Of a stretch of 30,000 nt of DNA, positions 26,801 through 30,000 are shown piece by piece. This DNA comes from Glandiceps talaboti (lineage: Eukaryota > Hemichordata > Enteropneusta > Spengelidae), in the NCBI RefSeq assembly GCF_964340395.1, contig NC_135565.1, positions 1,952,501 to 1,982,500 on the forward strand, written 5' to 3'. How positions within the stretch are numbered: position 1 is the stretch's first letter; the number at the start of each line of letters is the position of its first letter. The translations under genes were made by a program, and so were the position numbers. The notes beneath the pieces are model-generated. The model saw nothing but the letters and a program-made list of their open reading frames with translations, did no database searches and was not told the origin of the DNA.

Positions 26801-28666
26801 CCTGCTAAGGATACTGGCAATGTACCAGATAGCAGTGACTCTGCTAAGGATACTGGCAATGTACCAGATAGCAGTGACTCTGCTAAGGATACTGGCAATG
26901 TACCAGATAGCAGTGACTCTGCTAAGGATACTGACAATGTACCAGATAGCAGTGACTCTGCTAAGGATACTGGCAATGTACCAGATAGCAGTGACTCTGC
27001 TAAGGATACTGGCAATGTACCAGATAGCAGTGACCCTGCTAAGGATACTGGCAATGTACCAGATAGCAGTGACTCTGCTAAGGATACTGGCAATGTACCA
27101 GATAGCAGTGACTCTGCTAAGGATACTGACAATGTACCAGATAGCAGTGACCCTGCTAAAGATACTGGCAATGTACCAGATAGCAGTGACCCTGCTAAGG
27201 ATACTGGCAATGTACCAGATAGCAGTGACTCTGCTAAAGATACTGACAATGTACCAGATAGCAGTGACTCTGCTAAAGATACTGACAATGTACCAGATAG
27301 CAGTGACCCTGCTAAAGATACTGGCAATGTACCAGATAGCAGTGACTCTGCTAAGGATACTGACAATGTATCAGATAGCAGTGACCCTGCTAAGGATACT
27401 GACAATGTATCAGATAGCAGTGACCCTGCTAAGGATACTGACAATGTATCAGATAGCAGTGACTCTGCTAAGGATACTGGCAATGTACCAGATTGCAGTG
27501 ACCCTGCTAAGGATACTGGCAATGTATCAGATAGCAGTGACTCTGCTAAGGATACTGGCAATGTACCAGATAGCAATGACTCTGCTAAAGATACTGACAA
27601 TGTACCAGATAGCAGTGACTCTGCTAAAGATACTGGCAATGTACCAGATAGCAGTGACTCTGCTAAGGATACTGACAATGTATCAGATAGCAGTGACTCT
27701 GCTAAGGATACTGGCAATGTACCAGATAGCAGTGACTCTGCTAAAGATACTGACAATGTACCAGATAGCAGTGACTCTGCTAAGGATACTGACAATGTAT
27801 CAGATAGCAGTGACCCTGCTAAGGATACTGGCAATGTACCAGATAGCAGTGACTCTGCTAAGGATACTGGCAATGTACCAGATAGCAGTGACTCTGCTAA
27901 AGATACTGGCAATGTACCAGATAGCAGTGACTGCTAAGGATACTGACAATGTATCAGATAGCAGTGACCCTGCTAAGGATACTGACAATGTACCAGATAG
28001 CAGTGACTCTGCTAAAGATACTGGCAATGTACCAGATAGCAGTGACTCTGCTAAGGATACTGACAATGTACCAGATAGCAGTGACTCTGCTAAGGATACT
28101 GGCAATGTATCAGATAGCAGTGACTCTGCTAAGGATACTGACAATGTACCAGATAGCAGTGACCCTGCTAAGGATACTGACAATGTACCAGATAGCAGTG
28201 ACCCTGCTAAGGATACTGACAATGTATCAGATAGCAGTGACTCTGCTAAGGATACTGACAATGTATCAGATAGCAGTGACTCTGCTAAGTGACCCTGCTA
28301 AAGATACTGGCAATGTATCAGATAGCAGAAGATAAGTTTGCTCTTTGTATACATCTAAAAGAAACTGACAAAATGCTGTAAGTTAAGGTTACACTTTTGC
28401 AAATTGCATGCATGTGTTGTGCGCTTGATAGGACTGCACATAGATAAAACTTTGAGATGTGACTTGGTACATAAACTAATTTGACTGTTGTCCTGCATCC
28501 AATACAGTGCACATGCTAGAGCTCACATGAAATCAGATGAACGTTATGAATCTATGAAATGGCCATGGGAAAGAACTGGAATTAATACGGGTATTGATGA
28601 AGTGGAAGATGCTAATGATGCTGATGCAGAGCAGTATACCAATAGAGAATTATTCAAACGATTCCA
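1221..28666 (+). CDS. DCDC1: DCDC1-like gene (doublecortin domain-containing protein), 12 exons, partial at both ends
   Basis: Joining exons 1221-1328, 3244-3365, 3746-3806, 4684-4841, 6587-6710, 9833-9917, 19168-19253, 22213-22359, 22541-22787, 24069-24234, 25164-25190 and 28508-28666 gives one open frame of about 496 codons. Every junction is GT-AG and phase-consistent (0,2,0,2,0,1,0,0,1,2,2). Residues 1-220 carry ricin-type lectin signatures: GQTW, EWGF, QRW and two strands of the type PSLALT/PSLVLT. Residues 220-343 form a doublecortin domain (RLRVLKNGD at its start, CTSLLNLP and YVSCGEPW at its end). A lectin-like strand (LVMEVEG), an acidic proline-rich linker and a WPW segment follow. 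This order is typical of DCDC1, whose vertebrate form (including former DCDC5) binds microtubules and has been linked to dynein and cytokinesis. The function in this organism is inferred. The start and stop codons lie outside the window. Confidence 0.8.
1471..3155 (+). repeat. 28-bp minisatellite array in intron 1, about 60 copies
   Basis: The unit is based on aacactgtaatgccctataa plus caacacag (28 bp). Main variants are tgcc/tacc and caacac/cagcac, interleaved along the array, with a few private changes (cgcc, catataac, accactg). It fills nearly all of intron 1. No coding frame is proposed. Confidence 0.95.
3244..3365 (+). CDS. DCDC1: DCDC1 exon 2 of window (ricin-like strand)
   Basis: The acceptor is gttatttgcag and the donor is AAAAA|gtaagt. 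The 122 bases are read in phase 0 and end with two bases of a split lysine codon. The product runs from SGVIYCKAFPSLALTATEY to FSVSMQKK. FPSLALT is the hydrophobic strand that follows a QxW motif in trefoil repeats, and the same pattern returns in exon 4 as PSLVLT. Codon use is AT-rich like the other exons. Confidence 0.8.
3366..3745 (+). other. Intron 2, mostly unique sequence
   Basis: This 380-base intron has no array. It holds a two-copy repeat at about 3474-3523 (gctctgactttgtagggggtt and gctctggctttgtagggggtt). At 3531-3577 it has one copy of the 45-bp unit that is amplified in intron 3, on the other side of exon 3. No RNA gene or other gene is visible. Confidence 0.7.
3746..3806 (+). 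CDS. DCDC1: DCDC1 exon 3 of window (EWGF trefoil motif)
   Basis: This short 61-base exon has acceptor cttctttgttgtag and donor TTG|gtaaga. One base completes the lysine split from exon 2, then 20 codons read MVGNPAQEWGFSPEGFIYSL. QEWGF plus GFIYSL is the QxW-type core of a lectin-like repeat and runs straight into AQPSLVLT of exon 4. The small size and the fit of both phases support it as real. The 45-bp repeat array starts about 20 bases after its donor. Confidence 0.75.
3826..4490 (+). repeat. 45-bp minisatellite array in intron 3, about 15 copies
   Basis: The unit is ggctttgaatggcatgattt followed by agatgaccaaggtattgatattatt. Copies near both ends diverge more (aactaag, gtaataagg) while the central gatgaccaagg copies are identical, the pattern expected of recent internal expansion. 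Confidence 0.93.
4684..4841 (+). CDS. DCDC1: DCDC1 exon 4 of window (trefoil repeat, PSLVLT)
   Basis: The acceptor is gtttgatgtgcag and the donor AAG|gtttgt is weaker than its neighbours. The 158 bases are read in phase 0 and end with two bases (AG) of a split arginine. The product starts AQPSLVLTFIGDTSGETD and ends KHSQAKRQ(R). The last residues QR join W from exon 5 to make a QRW motif across the junction. The basic KHSQAKRQR stretch precedes it. The intron after it holds the G-run/AT array and the 46-bp boundary-derived array. Confidence 0.8.
4922..6161 (+). repeat. G-run / AT-palindrome array in intron 4, about 25-bp unit
   Basis: The unit is a G-run of 4 to 12, then ctgtctctatatattatata. 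There are about 48 copies. Length varies through the G-run, through tata steps (tatatat/tatatatat) and through loss of a tc. The + strand carries dozens of GGGG or longer runs, so G-quadruplex formation is possible on DNA and pre-mRNA. The AT part is self-complementary. Confidence 0.93.
6222..6586 (+). repeat. 46-bp array made of copies of the exon 5 acceptor
   Basis: The unit contains tattgtcatag|gtgggctattacacag, where the part after the bar matches the first 16 bases of exon 5 with one mismatch. The exon-like G falls at 6265, 6311, 6357, 6403, 6449, 6495, 6541 and finally 6587 (the real exon), a perfect 46-base spacing. A degenerate copy lies at about 6222-6260. Reading any intronic copy in the exon 5 frame reaches TAG at the end of that unit. 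Confidence 0.93.
6587..6710 (+). CDS. DCDC1: DCDC1 exon 5 of window (QRW junction, WPV segment)
   Basis: The acceptor is attgtcatag and the donor GAG|gtgaga. The exon has 124 bases; its first base completes the split arginine, so the frame is R-WAIKQETTSNMGQWKHSKV and on to WPVTEDGTWNE, ending in phase 0. QRW and GQW are both trefoil-type tryptophan motifs. The last of eight near-identical acceptors is used. The seven complete upstream copies of the same acceptor, and of about 16 exon-like bases, are followed by an in-frame stop, so only this copy opens into the long frame. Confidence 0.8.
6746..8281 (+). repeat. 28/29-bp minisatellite array in intron 5, about 53 copies
   Basis: The units are gtatgtagataatctagatt plus ataagatat (29 bp) and gtatgtagataatgtggatt plus tgagatat (28 bp). 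Many copies contain the perfect 14-base palindrome ataatctagattat. Variants are mixed early in the array, and the shorter gga-tttgag form dominates near the 3' end. Confidence 0.93.
8448..9612 (+). repeat. 51-bp minisatellite array in intron 5, about 22 copies
   Basis: The unit is catatgacattgacattaa then tagatagagattctattccaagtgtctaccgt. Because 51 is a multiple of three, the + strand is open over 8477-9628 (a repeat of 17 residues beginning MTLTLIDRDSIPSVY). It lies between exons 5 and 6 that join in phase without it, and most variation between copies changes amino acids (R/N/H/C/L), so it is not called a gene. Confidence 0.95.
9833..9917 (+). CDS. DCDC1: DCDC1 exon 6 of window (linker before the DCX domain)
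   Basis: The acceptor is tatttgtctag and the donor GGAG|gtatgt. The 85 bases give 28 codons plus one base: DFDWPMEGYFIARAPPLKKA followed by a K/P/N-rich end. It joins WNE of exon 5 in phase 0 and exon 7 in phase 1. The segment looks like the linker between the lectin-like region and the doublecortin domain. The intron that follows is the longest here (9.25 kb). Confidence 0.75.
9918..10018 (+). other. Start of intron 6
   Basis: This is about 100 bases of unique intronic sequence between the exon 6 donor and the 29-bp array. Nothing further is seen. Confidence 0.6.
10019..14250 (+). repeat. 29-bp minisatellite, about 146 copies (largest array here)
   Basis: The unit is tgctatgtgagatattagga then ctaagataa or ctaagatat; 4,232 bases divided by 29 gives 146. 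Variants are gga/gaa, cta/ctg, aat/att, and gctgtgtgaaa versus gctatgtgaga. The variant order repeats at larger scale: marker aatacta occurs at 11264 and 12250, 986 bases (34 units) apart, with matching variant order around both. Stops occur in all useful frames, so it has no open frame. Confidence 0.96.
14251..14770 (+). repeat. 52-bp minisatellite array in intron 6, 10 copies
   Basis: The unit is tcaatgtcgtcctttgactg then aaggtactccattgcatagcaacaattcaaat. It abuts the 29-bp array directly, with no unique sequence between them. Variants are gtcg/gccg, ctgaagg/cttaagg and gcaacaa/gcaatga. The last copies have small insertions. Confidence 0.93.
14771..15872 (+). other. Unique part of intron 6
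   Basis: About 1.1 kb has no tandem array. It contains the candidate alternative last exon at 15441-15496. A short minus-strand frame at 15566-15787 has no recognisable domain and is taken as chance. A two-copy tgcgtactgacttttctg repeat lies near 14826-14862. Confidence 0.6.
15441..15496 (+). CDS. Possible alternative last exon within intron 6
   Basis: A strong pyrimidine-rich acceptor (tattctcctgcccatag) is followed by sequence that can join exon 6 in the right phase (1). It adds 18 or 19 residues, GQAKLRTRFSSPRNVYYY, then stop TAG at 15494. An ATTAAA poly(A)-signal variant lies at 15509. The segment has two CpGs and a higher GC content than the AT-rich intron around it. If used, it would make a protein that ends after the lectin-like half, without the doublecortin domain. 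The frame is short, so chance is quite possible. Confidence 0.3.
15873..16136 (+). repeat. 44-bp minisatellite, 6 copies
   Basis: The unit is ttaatgacctgtgtctatcc then cataatgtagtcatatttgaatgt. Copies start at 15873, 15917, 15961, 16005, 16049 and 16093, exactly 44 bases apart, and differ only in the gaatgt/gaccat/gaacat linker. Confidence 0.93.
16137..16449 (+). other. Unique intron 6 sequence
   Basis: This is about 310 bases of AT-rich intron between two arrays. No splice-site pair with a phase-compatible exon, RNA gene or mobile element is seen. Confidence 0.55.
16450..16916 (+). repeat. 66-bp minisatellite array, about 7 copies
   Basis: The unit contains agttacccagataacaggag, then tcacggtagccataaatataacag, then aaccccatgacgtgtgatttct. 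The 66-base period leaves the minus strand open (part of 16440-17060), giving a 22-residue repeat with TPVIWVTRN. This is a by-product of the period. Confidence 0.92.
16959..16984 (+). repeat. Poly-G tract
   Basis: A G-run of 15 or more bases flanked by gtgggggtg and tgggcgg. It is a length-unstable simple repeat and a potential quadruplex. A second run of about 15 G lies at 18358-18373. Confidence 0.85.
17222..18262 (+). repeat. 58-bp minisatellite, 6 copies, split by an inserted element
   Basis: The unit is accactaaactagggagtat then atgtgtgcacaggtgcaagtaatgactacagtagaaat. Copies are anchored at 17228, 17286, 17344, 17402, 17460 and 18211. The last interval is 751, which is 58 plus 693, i.e. 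one unit plus a 690-bp element and a 3-bp target duplication. Confidence 0.93.
17502..18191 (+). mobile_element. 690-bp non-autonomous DNA transposon with terminal inverted repeats (Harbinger-like MITE?)
   Basis: The left end aggcccagttacacgatgca is the reverse complement of the right end tgcatcgtgtaaccgggcct with one mismatch, and the match continues through ctc. The target duplication is TAA (17499-17501 and 18192-18194). Removing the element and one TAA restores the 58-bp period exactly. A 3-bp TWA target site and GGCCC-containing ends fit PIF/Harbinger elements. There is no transposase frame. An internal copy of the terminal motif (gttacacgatgcaattcatg) lies at about 18011, and the subterminal parts are rich in gcgacg-type CpG motifs. 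Confidence 0.85.
18263..18719 (+). other. Unique intron 6 sequence with a poly-G tract
   Basis: AT-rich intron holding a run of about 15 G at 18358-18373 and a 13-base direct duplication (tacttcatgttag) at about 18549-18574. No gene is seen. Confidence 0.55.
18720..18800 (+). mobile_element. 3' tail of a non-LTR retrotransposon or related SINE
   Basis: The text aatttcattgtacaaatacatatgacaataaag is followed by (TTA)n. This is the usual look of the 3' end of L2/CR1-group elements: an AATAAA-type signal followed by a short microsatellite tail. The upstream body is not recognisable by eye. Confidence 0.45.
18801..19167 (+). other. 3' end of intron 6
   Basis: Unique AT-rich sequence leading to the strong exon 7 acceptor. 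Nothing else is seen. Confidence 0.55.
19168..19253 (+). CDS. DCDC1: DCDC1 exon 7 of window (start of DCX domain)
   Basis: The acceptor attttttccccacag is excellent and the donor is AAT|gtaagt. The 86 bases begin with two bases of a split valine and end in phase 0. The product VVPIRLRVLKNGDRDFRRAM and onward to GPDLTN matches the first beta strands of a doublecortin domain, where an R-V-x-x-N-G-D pattern is characteristic. The remainder of the domain is in exon 9. Confidence 0.8.
19342..19384 (+). repeat. (TCTG)n microsatellite
   Basis: About ten tandem tctg units, placed just upstream of a diverged duplicated block. This arrangement suggests an interspersed repeat with an internal microsatellite. 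Confidence 0.85.
19405..19690 (+). repeat. Diverged two-copy block, probable interspersed repeat
   Basis: Two copies, at about 19423-19530 and 19569-19676, share atttcaac-aaacctggcaca, tgtgagacata, atcac/ctttcttttg-gac, and gaatggtggtcatatttgttg. The phrase 'accaaacctggcac' is a common motif in intronic repeats of marine invertebrates. The overlapping short frames are not genes. Confidence 0.55.
19715..19749. repeat. 13-bp perfect inverted repeat (hairpin)
   Basis: taccatagacagt and actgtctatggta flank a 9-base loop (ctcccctcc). This could be a remnant of a foldback element. No T-run follows and no terminator role is implied in a eukaryote. Confidence 0.75.
19867..22190 (+). repeat. 30-bp minisatellite array in intron 7, about 77 copies
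   Basis: The unit is agtactttagatacagacgt (or actttact) then tactattttt. Variants are acgtt/acttt and attttt/atattt, plus a form with cttttaatactgac and a 6-base insertion (ttttttatagt), which is concentrated near exon 8. The 30-base period leaves 19826-22216 open (a 10-residue repeat like TIFSTLDTDV). It lies between exons 7 and 8, which join in phase without it, so it is intronic. Confidence 0.95.
22213..22359 (+). CDS. DCDC1: DCDC1 exon 8 of window (charged insert inside the DCX domain)
   Basis: The acceptor is ctactatgtaacag and the donor CTG|gtaagt. The 147 bases are 49 codons, phase 0 at both ends. The start reads MMKDLNRT, followed by a basic patch (KHPHRRRK), then a low-complexity acidic stretch (GEEAEAEVTEAEAG), then KLDLQKLEMQL leading into the next exon. 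It sits between the first strands (exon 7) and the helix-containing core (exon 9) of the doublecortin domain. It is therefore a charged loop insertion or an extended helix. Removing it would keep the frame. The ATG at its start is not a translation start. Confidence 0.75.
22541..22787 (+). CDS. DCDC1: DCDC1 exon 9 of window (core of DCX domain)
   Basis: The acceptor is atatttccttag and the donor CAA|gtaggt. The 247 bases are read in phase 0 and end with one base. The product begins FLDRCTSLLNLPFAARRVFD, continues KDGKEHFTLAELERDQ and reaches NVYVSCGEPW. These are the helix, the R-R-V-F-D-x-D-G hairpin and the final Y-V-x-C/S-G-E-P strand that define doublecortin domains. A helical segment (SKSEQQRRFLLANL) and a short stretch ending ALRNPT follow. 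This is the most diagnostic exon in the window. Confidence 0.88.
22788..23375 (+). other. Intron 9, 5' half; likely old interspersed repeat at about 22985-23270
   Basis: Two related pieces, gacagtcagaatactttgat-atttggtctgcaag and cttgtcagattgctttgat-atctggcatgtag, suggest a diverged duplicated repeat. Short frames on both strands (22968-23225) have no domain and are taken as chance. Confidence 0.45.
23376..23799 (+). pseudogene. Non-LTR retrotransposon fragment, C-terminal end of a CR1/L2-type reverse transcriptase
   Basis: The frame 23389-23799 (with GL before it) reads LPDAQLQRIQCAQNTAARIV, then TPVLKQLHWLPV, then ITYKALNGLSPQYL and AAPVIWNSLP, ending at TAG. These motifs are typical of the region after the reverse transcriptase core in the L2/CR1/Jockey group. 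Upstream an in-frame stop (TGA about 23370) and loss of similarity show that it is 5' truncated, as is usual for LINEs. It sits in the sense direction inside intron 9 and is a dead copy. Confidence 0.85.
23793..23846 (+). repeat. (GATA)n microsatellite at the LINE 3' end
   Basis: About 13 tandem gata units begin at the last codons of the LINE frame, whose stop TAG is part of the run. It probably grew from the element's 3' tail. Confidence 0.9.
24069..24234 (+). CDS. DCDC1: DCDC1 exon 10 of window (lectin-like strand plus acidic Pro-rich linker)
   Basis: The acceptor is tctttaatgtatag and the donor TTGAG|gtaaat. The 166 bases start with two bases completing an asparagine and end in phase 2. 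The product reads NLVMEVEGQLQPNSRIIIG, like a trefoil strand pair, then a charged stretch MTREERDVLERDKDKE, then PPKEEPPEEPEDPTGG. The second half is probably disordered. The downstream intron has the 19-bp array. Confidence 0.78.
24416..25029 (+). repeat. 19-bp minisatellite array in intron 10, about 32 copies
   Basis: The unit is ggtagtccctcactgcaat, with the alternative form ggtagtccctagctacaat. The two forms are interspersed. Minor variants include tattccc, gtacct and a 4-base expansion (tcactcactg). Confidence 0.94.
25164..25190 (+). CDS. DCDC1: DCDC1 exon 11 of window, candidate 27-base microexon
   Basis: The acceptor tctattgtttgtag is good and the donor CAAG|gtgtga is fair. The 27 bases keep phase 2 at both ends and encode nine residues, (S)ESADTNFS(S). 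Exon 10 can also join exon 12 directly in the same phase, so this would be a frame-neutral cassette exon. Reading through the donor instead gives about 46 further codons before TAA at 25327-25329. Support is the splice sites and phase only, as the peptide is not diagnostic. Confidence 0.5.
25191..25619 (+). other. Intron 11, 5' part
   Basis: The frame of exon 11 continues open to TAA at 25327-25329, so a longer alternative last exon is conceivable, but its peptide is not recognisable and there is no good poly(A) signal close by. The remainder is plain AT-rich intron. Confidence 0.5.
25620..25893 (+). repeat. Two short tandem repeats (48 bp x2 and 23 bp x about 5)
   Basis: catctttcagagctgttttagcttatcctgtg is present twice, at about 25627 and 25675. 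It is followed by a 23-base unit, ttatttgtttgtggcaatat-agc, repeated to 25893. The short frame 25608-25841 across them is not called. Confidence 0.85.
25894..26165 (+). other. Intron 11 unique sequence
   Basis: About 270 bases of unique AT-rich intron; nothing is recognised. Confidence 0.5.
26166..28330 (+). repeat. 39-bp minisatellite array in intron 11, about 55 copies
   Basis: The unit is agcagtgaccctgctaagga then tactgacaatgtatcagat. Variants are ccctg/ctctg, gacaat/ggcaat, atcag/accag and aagg/aaag. The period of 39 leaves several frames open on both strands, including one reading DSSDPAKDTDNVS from 26096 to a TAA at about 27936. A 3-base deletion occurs near 26658, a 2-base deletion at about 27931 breaks the frames, and a partial unit lies near 28288. 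Exons 11 and 12 join in phase without it. Confidence 0.94.
28331..28507 (+). other. 3' end of intron 11
   Basis: Unique sequence with the exon 12 acceptor at its end; no other feature is seen. Confidence 0.55.
28508..28666 (+). CDS. DCDC1: DCDC1 exon 12 of window (WPW segment)
   Basis: The acceptor is cctgcatccaatacag and the donor CCA|gtaagt. The 159 bases start with one base completing a split serine and end in phase 2. The product starts SAHARAHMKSDERYESMKWP, continues WERTGINTG, then an acidic stretch (DEVEDANDADAEQ) and ends NRELFKRF. The MKWPWE motif and the charged spacing fit the region after the doublecortin domain in DCDC1-type proteins. The following exon was not found with confidence in this window. 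Confidence 0.75.
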
Positions 28667-28756
28667 GTAAGTATTATCAAAGACTAAAATTTCCATATGC
28701 TATCTTAGTCTCCTTTTTATAGAACAGTAGTTCAGTAGTGCTATAGGCATGATAAA

Positions 28757-28766
28757 GTGTGTGTGC

Positions 28767-28814
<48 letters not shown>

Positions 28815-28929
28815 ATGTTTGTGTGTGTATGCGTATATTTGTGTGTATGCGTATATTTGTGTGTGTGTGCGTGTGTGTCTCTGTGTGTCTCTGTGTGTGC
28901 GTATGTTTGTGTGTATGCGTATATTTGTG

Positions 28930-29015
<86 letters not shown>
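28757..29015 (+). repeat. (GT)n microsatellite with gcgtatgtttg interruptions
   Basis: Two long GT runs (about 28771-28811 and 28938-29014) flank a region of gtgtgcgtatatttgtgtgt variants. This explains the Cys/Val-repeat and His/Thr-repeat frames on the two strands. Confidence 0.95.
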
Positions 29016-29022
<7 letters not shown>

Positions 29023-29036
29023 TTAAAAATCACCAG

Positions 29037-29298
29037 ATTAAAATTTGATGGGGATGGTTCTGGAGGTCTATTCTGCAGTTGGTGTTCAAAACTTTTTGAC
29101 ACAACTGGTCCTAACAACCATGACCATGCCCTTAGCAACAGATCACACATAGGTGCTGGTCAGTTTGATGCCCTGGGTATGCTGGATGTCAAGGGTACAG
29201 TGAGCCAGCTATGGCTTAACCATTCTTTCAGAATATACAATAATTTCAGCCCTAATTATCTATTCCACCATTTTACAAAAGTGTCTTCTGTTCATAAT
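29037..29298 (+). other. Intron 12 segment, possible interspersed repeat or weak exon candidate
   Basis: An open frame continues after an AG at 29036 in the phase needed by exon 12 (starting QLKFDGDGSGGL). However, the acceptor has no pyrimidine tract, there is no clear donor, and the text ccatgacc-atgcccttagcaacag looks like interspersed repeat sequence. It is left unassigned. Confidence 0.35.
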
Positions 29299-29299
29299 A

Positions 29300-30000
29300 G
29301 TGTTCTACTTTCTATGTACCTAGTGTTCTCCTTTCTATGTACCTAGTGTTCTCCTTTCTATGCACCTAGTGTTCTCCTTTCTATGTACCTAGTGTTCTCC
29401 TTTCTATGTACCTAGTGTTCTCCTTTCTATGTACCTAGTGTTCTCCTTTCTATGTACCTAGTGTTCTCCTTTCTATGTACCTAGTGTTCTCCTTTCTATG
29501 TACCTAGTGTTCTCCTTTCTATGTACCTAGTGTTCTCCTTTCTATGTACCCAGTGTTCTCCTTTCTATGTACCCAGTGTTCTCCTTTCTATGTACCTAGT
29601 GTTCTCCTTTCTATGTACCTAGTGTTCTCCTTTCTATGTACCTAGTGTTCTCCTTTCTATGTACCTAGTGTTCTCCTTTCTATGTACCTAGTGTTCTCCT
29701 TTCTGTGTACCTAGTGTTCTCCTTTCTATGCACCTAGTGTTCTCCTTTCTATGTACCTAGTGTTCTACTTTCTATGTACCTAGTGTTCTCCCTTCTATGT
29801 ACCTAATGTTCTCCTTTCTATGTACCTAGTGTTCTCCTTTCTATGCACCTAGTGTTCTACTTTCTATGTACCTAGTGTTCTACTTTCTATGTACCTAGTG
29901 TTCTCCTTTCTATGCACCTAGTGTTCTCCTTTCTATGTACCTAGTGTTCTCCTTTCTATGTACCTAGTGTTCTACTTTCTATGTACCTAGTGTTCTCCTT
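29300..30000 (+). repeat. 24-bp minisatellite array, about 29 copies, runs off the right edge
   Basis: The unit is ctatgtacctagtgttctcc then tttc. Variants are gtacct/gcacct, ctcctt/ctactt and acccagtg. It continues past the window end. Confidence 0.94.

Noticed and set aside
26160-28292. 710-residue + frame and large minus-strand frames (26149-28261)
   Set aside because: Several frames on both strands are open at once, as expected for a 39-bp unit without stops; indels break the frame near 27931 and 28288, and no phase-compatible splice pair was found.
28677-29150. Cys/Val- and His/Thr-rich frames on both strands
   Set aside because: They are produced by the (GT)n microsatellite.
29037-29346. 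Possible 13th exon following exon 12
   Set aside because: The phase fits and the frame is open, but the acceptor follows a GT repeat without a pyrimidine tract, no convincing donor is present and part of the text looks like interspersed repeat.

Overview
This window is eukaryotic, animal nuclear DNA. It is AT-rich, the coding pieces are short and split by GT-AG introns, and it carries non-LTR retrotransposon remnants, a short inverted-repeat DNA transposon, microsatellites and many minisatellites. Some intronic repeat wording (accaaacctggcac-type text, paired aaggtcaa motifs, TCTG runs) recalls marine invertebrate genomes such as hemichordates, lancelets or molluscs. I cannot fix the phylum from sequence alone. 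There is no sign of prokaryotic genes, operons or CRISPR.

One gene on the + strand crosses the whole window and is cut at both ends. I assembled 12 exons (1221..28666, about 1,490 coding bases, about 496 codons). Their splice phases agree at every junction. The conceptual protein has ricin-type (QxW) beta-trefoil segments, then a doublecortin (DCX) domain, then an acidic/proline-rich linker and a WPW-containing tail. This order matches doublecortin domain-containing protein 1 (DCDC1, including the part formerly called DCDC5), a microtubule-associated protein. Neither the start codon nor the natural stop is in view.

Layout. 1-1220: 40-bp array ending at the exon 1 acceptor. 1221-6710: exons 1-5, with 28-bp, 45-bp, G-run/AT 25-bp and 46-bp arrays in introns 1, 3 and 4. 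6711-9832: intron 5 with 28/29-bp and 51-bp arrays. 9833-9917: exon 6. 9918-19167: a 9.25-kb intron holding a 4.2-kb 29-bp array, four smaller arrays, a 690-bp inverted-repeat element and a possible alternative last exon at 15441. 19168-22787: exons 7-9, with a 2.3-kb 30-bp array. 22788-28666: exons 10-12, with a LINE fragment, a 19-bp array and a 2.2-kb 39-bp array. 28667-30000: intron with a GT microsatellite and a 24-bp array running off the edge.

By my count about 20 kb of the 30 kb is tandem repeat, and almost every long intron has its own unrelated unit. Long open frames over these arrays (8477-9628, 16440-17060, 19826-22216, 26160-28292 and their opposite strands) arise because the periods (51, 66, 30, 39 bp) are multiples of three; I do not call them genes. 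The most interesting observation is the 46-bp array in front of exon 5. Each unit is a copy of the intron/exon boundary itself, so seven complete decoy acceptors precede the real one, and each leads to an in-frame stop. I found no clear new biological system; the novelty is in how the repeats relate to splice sites.
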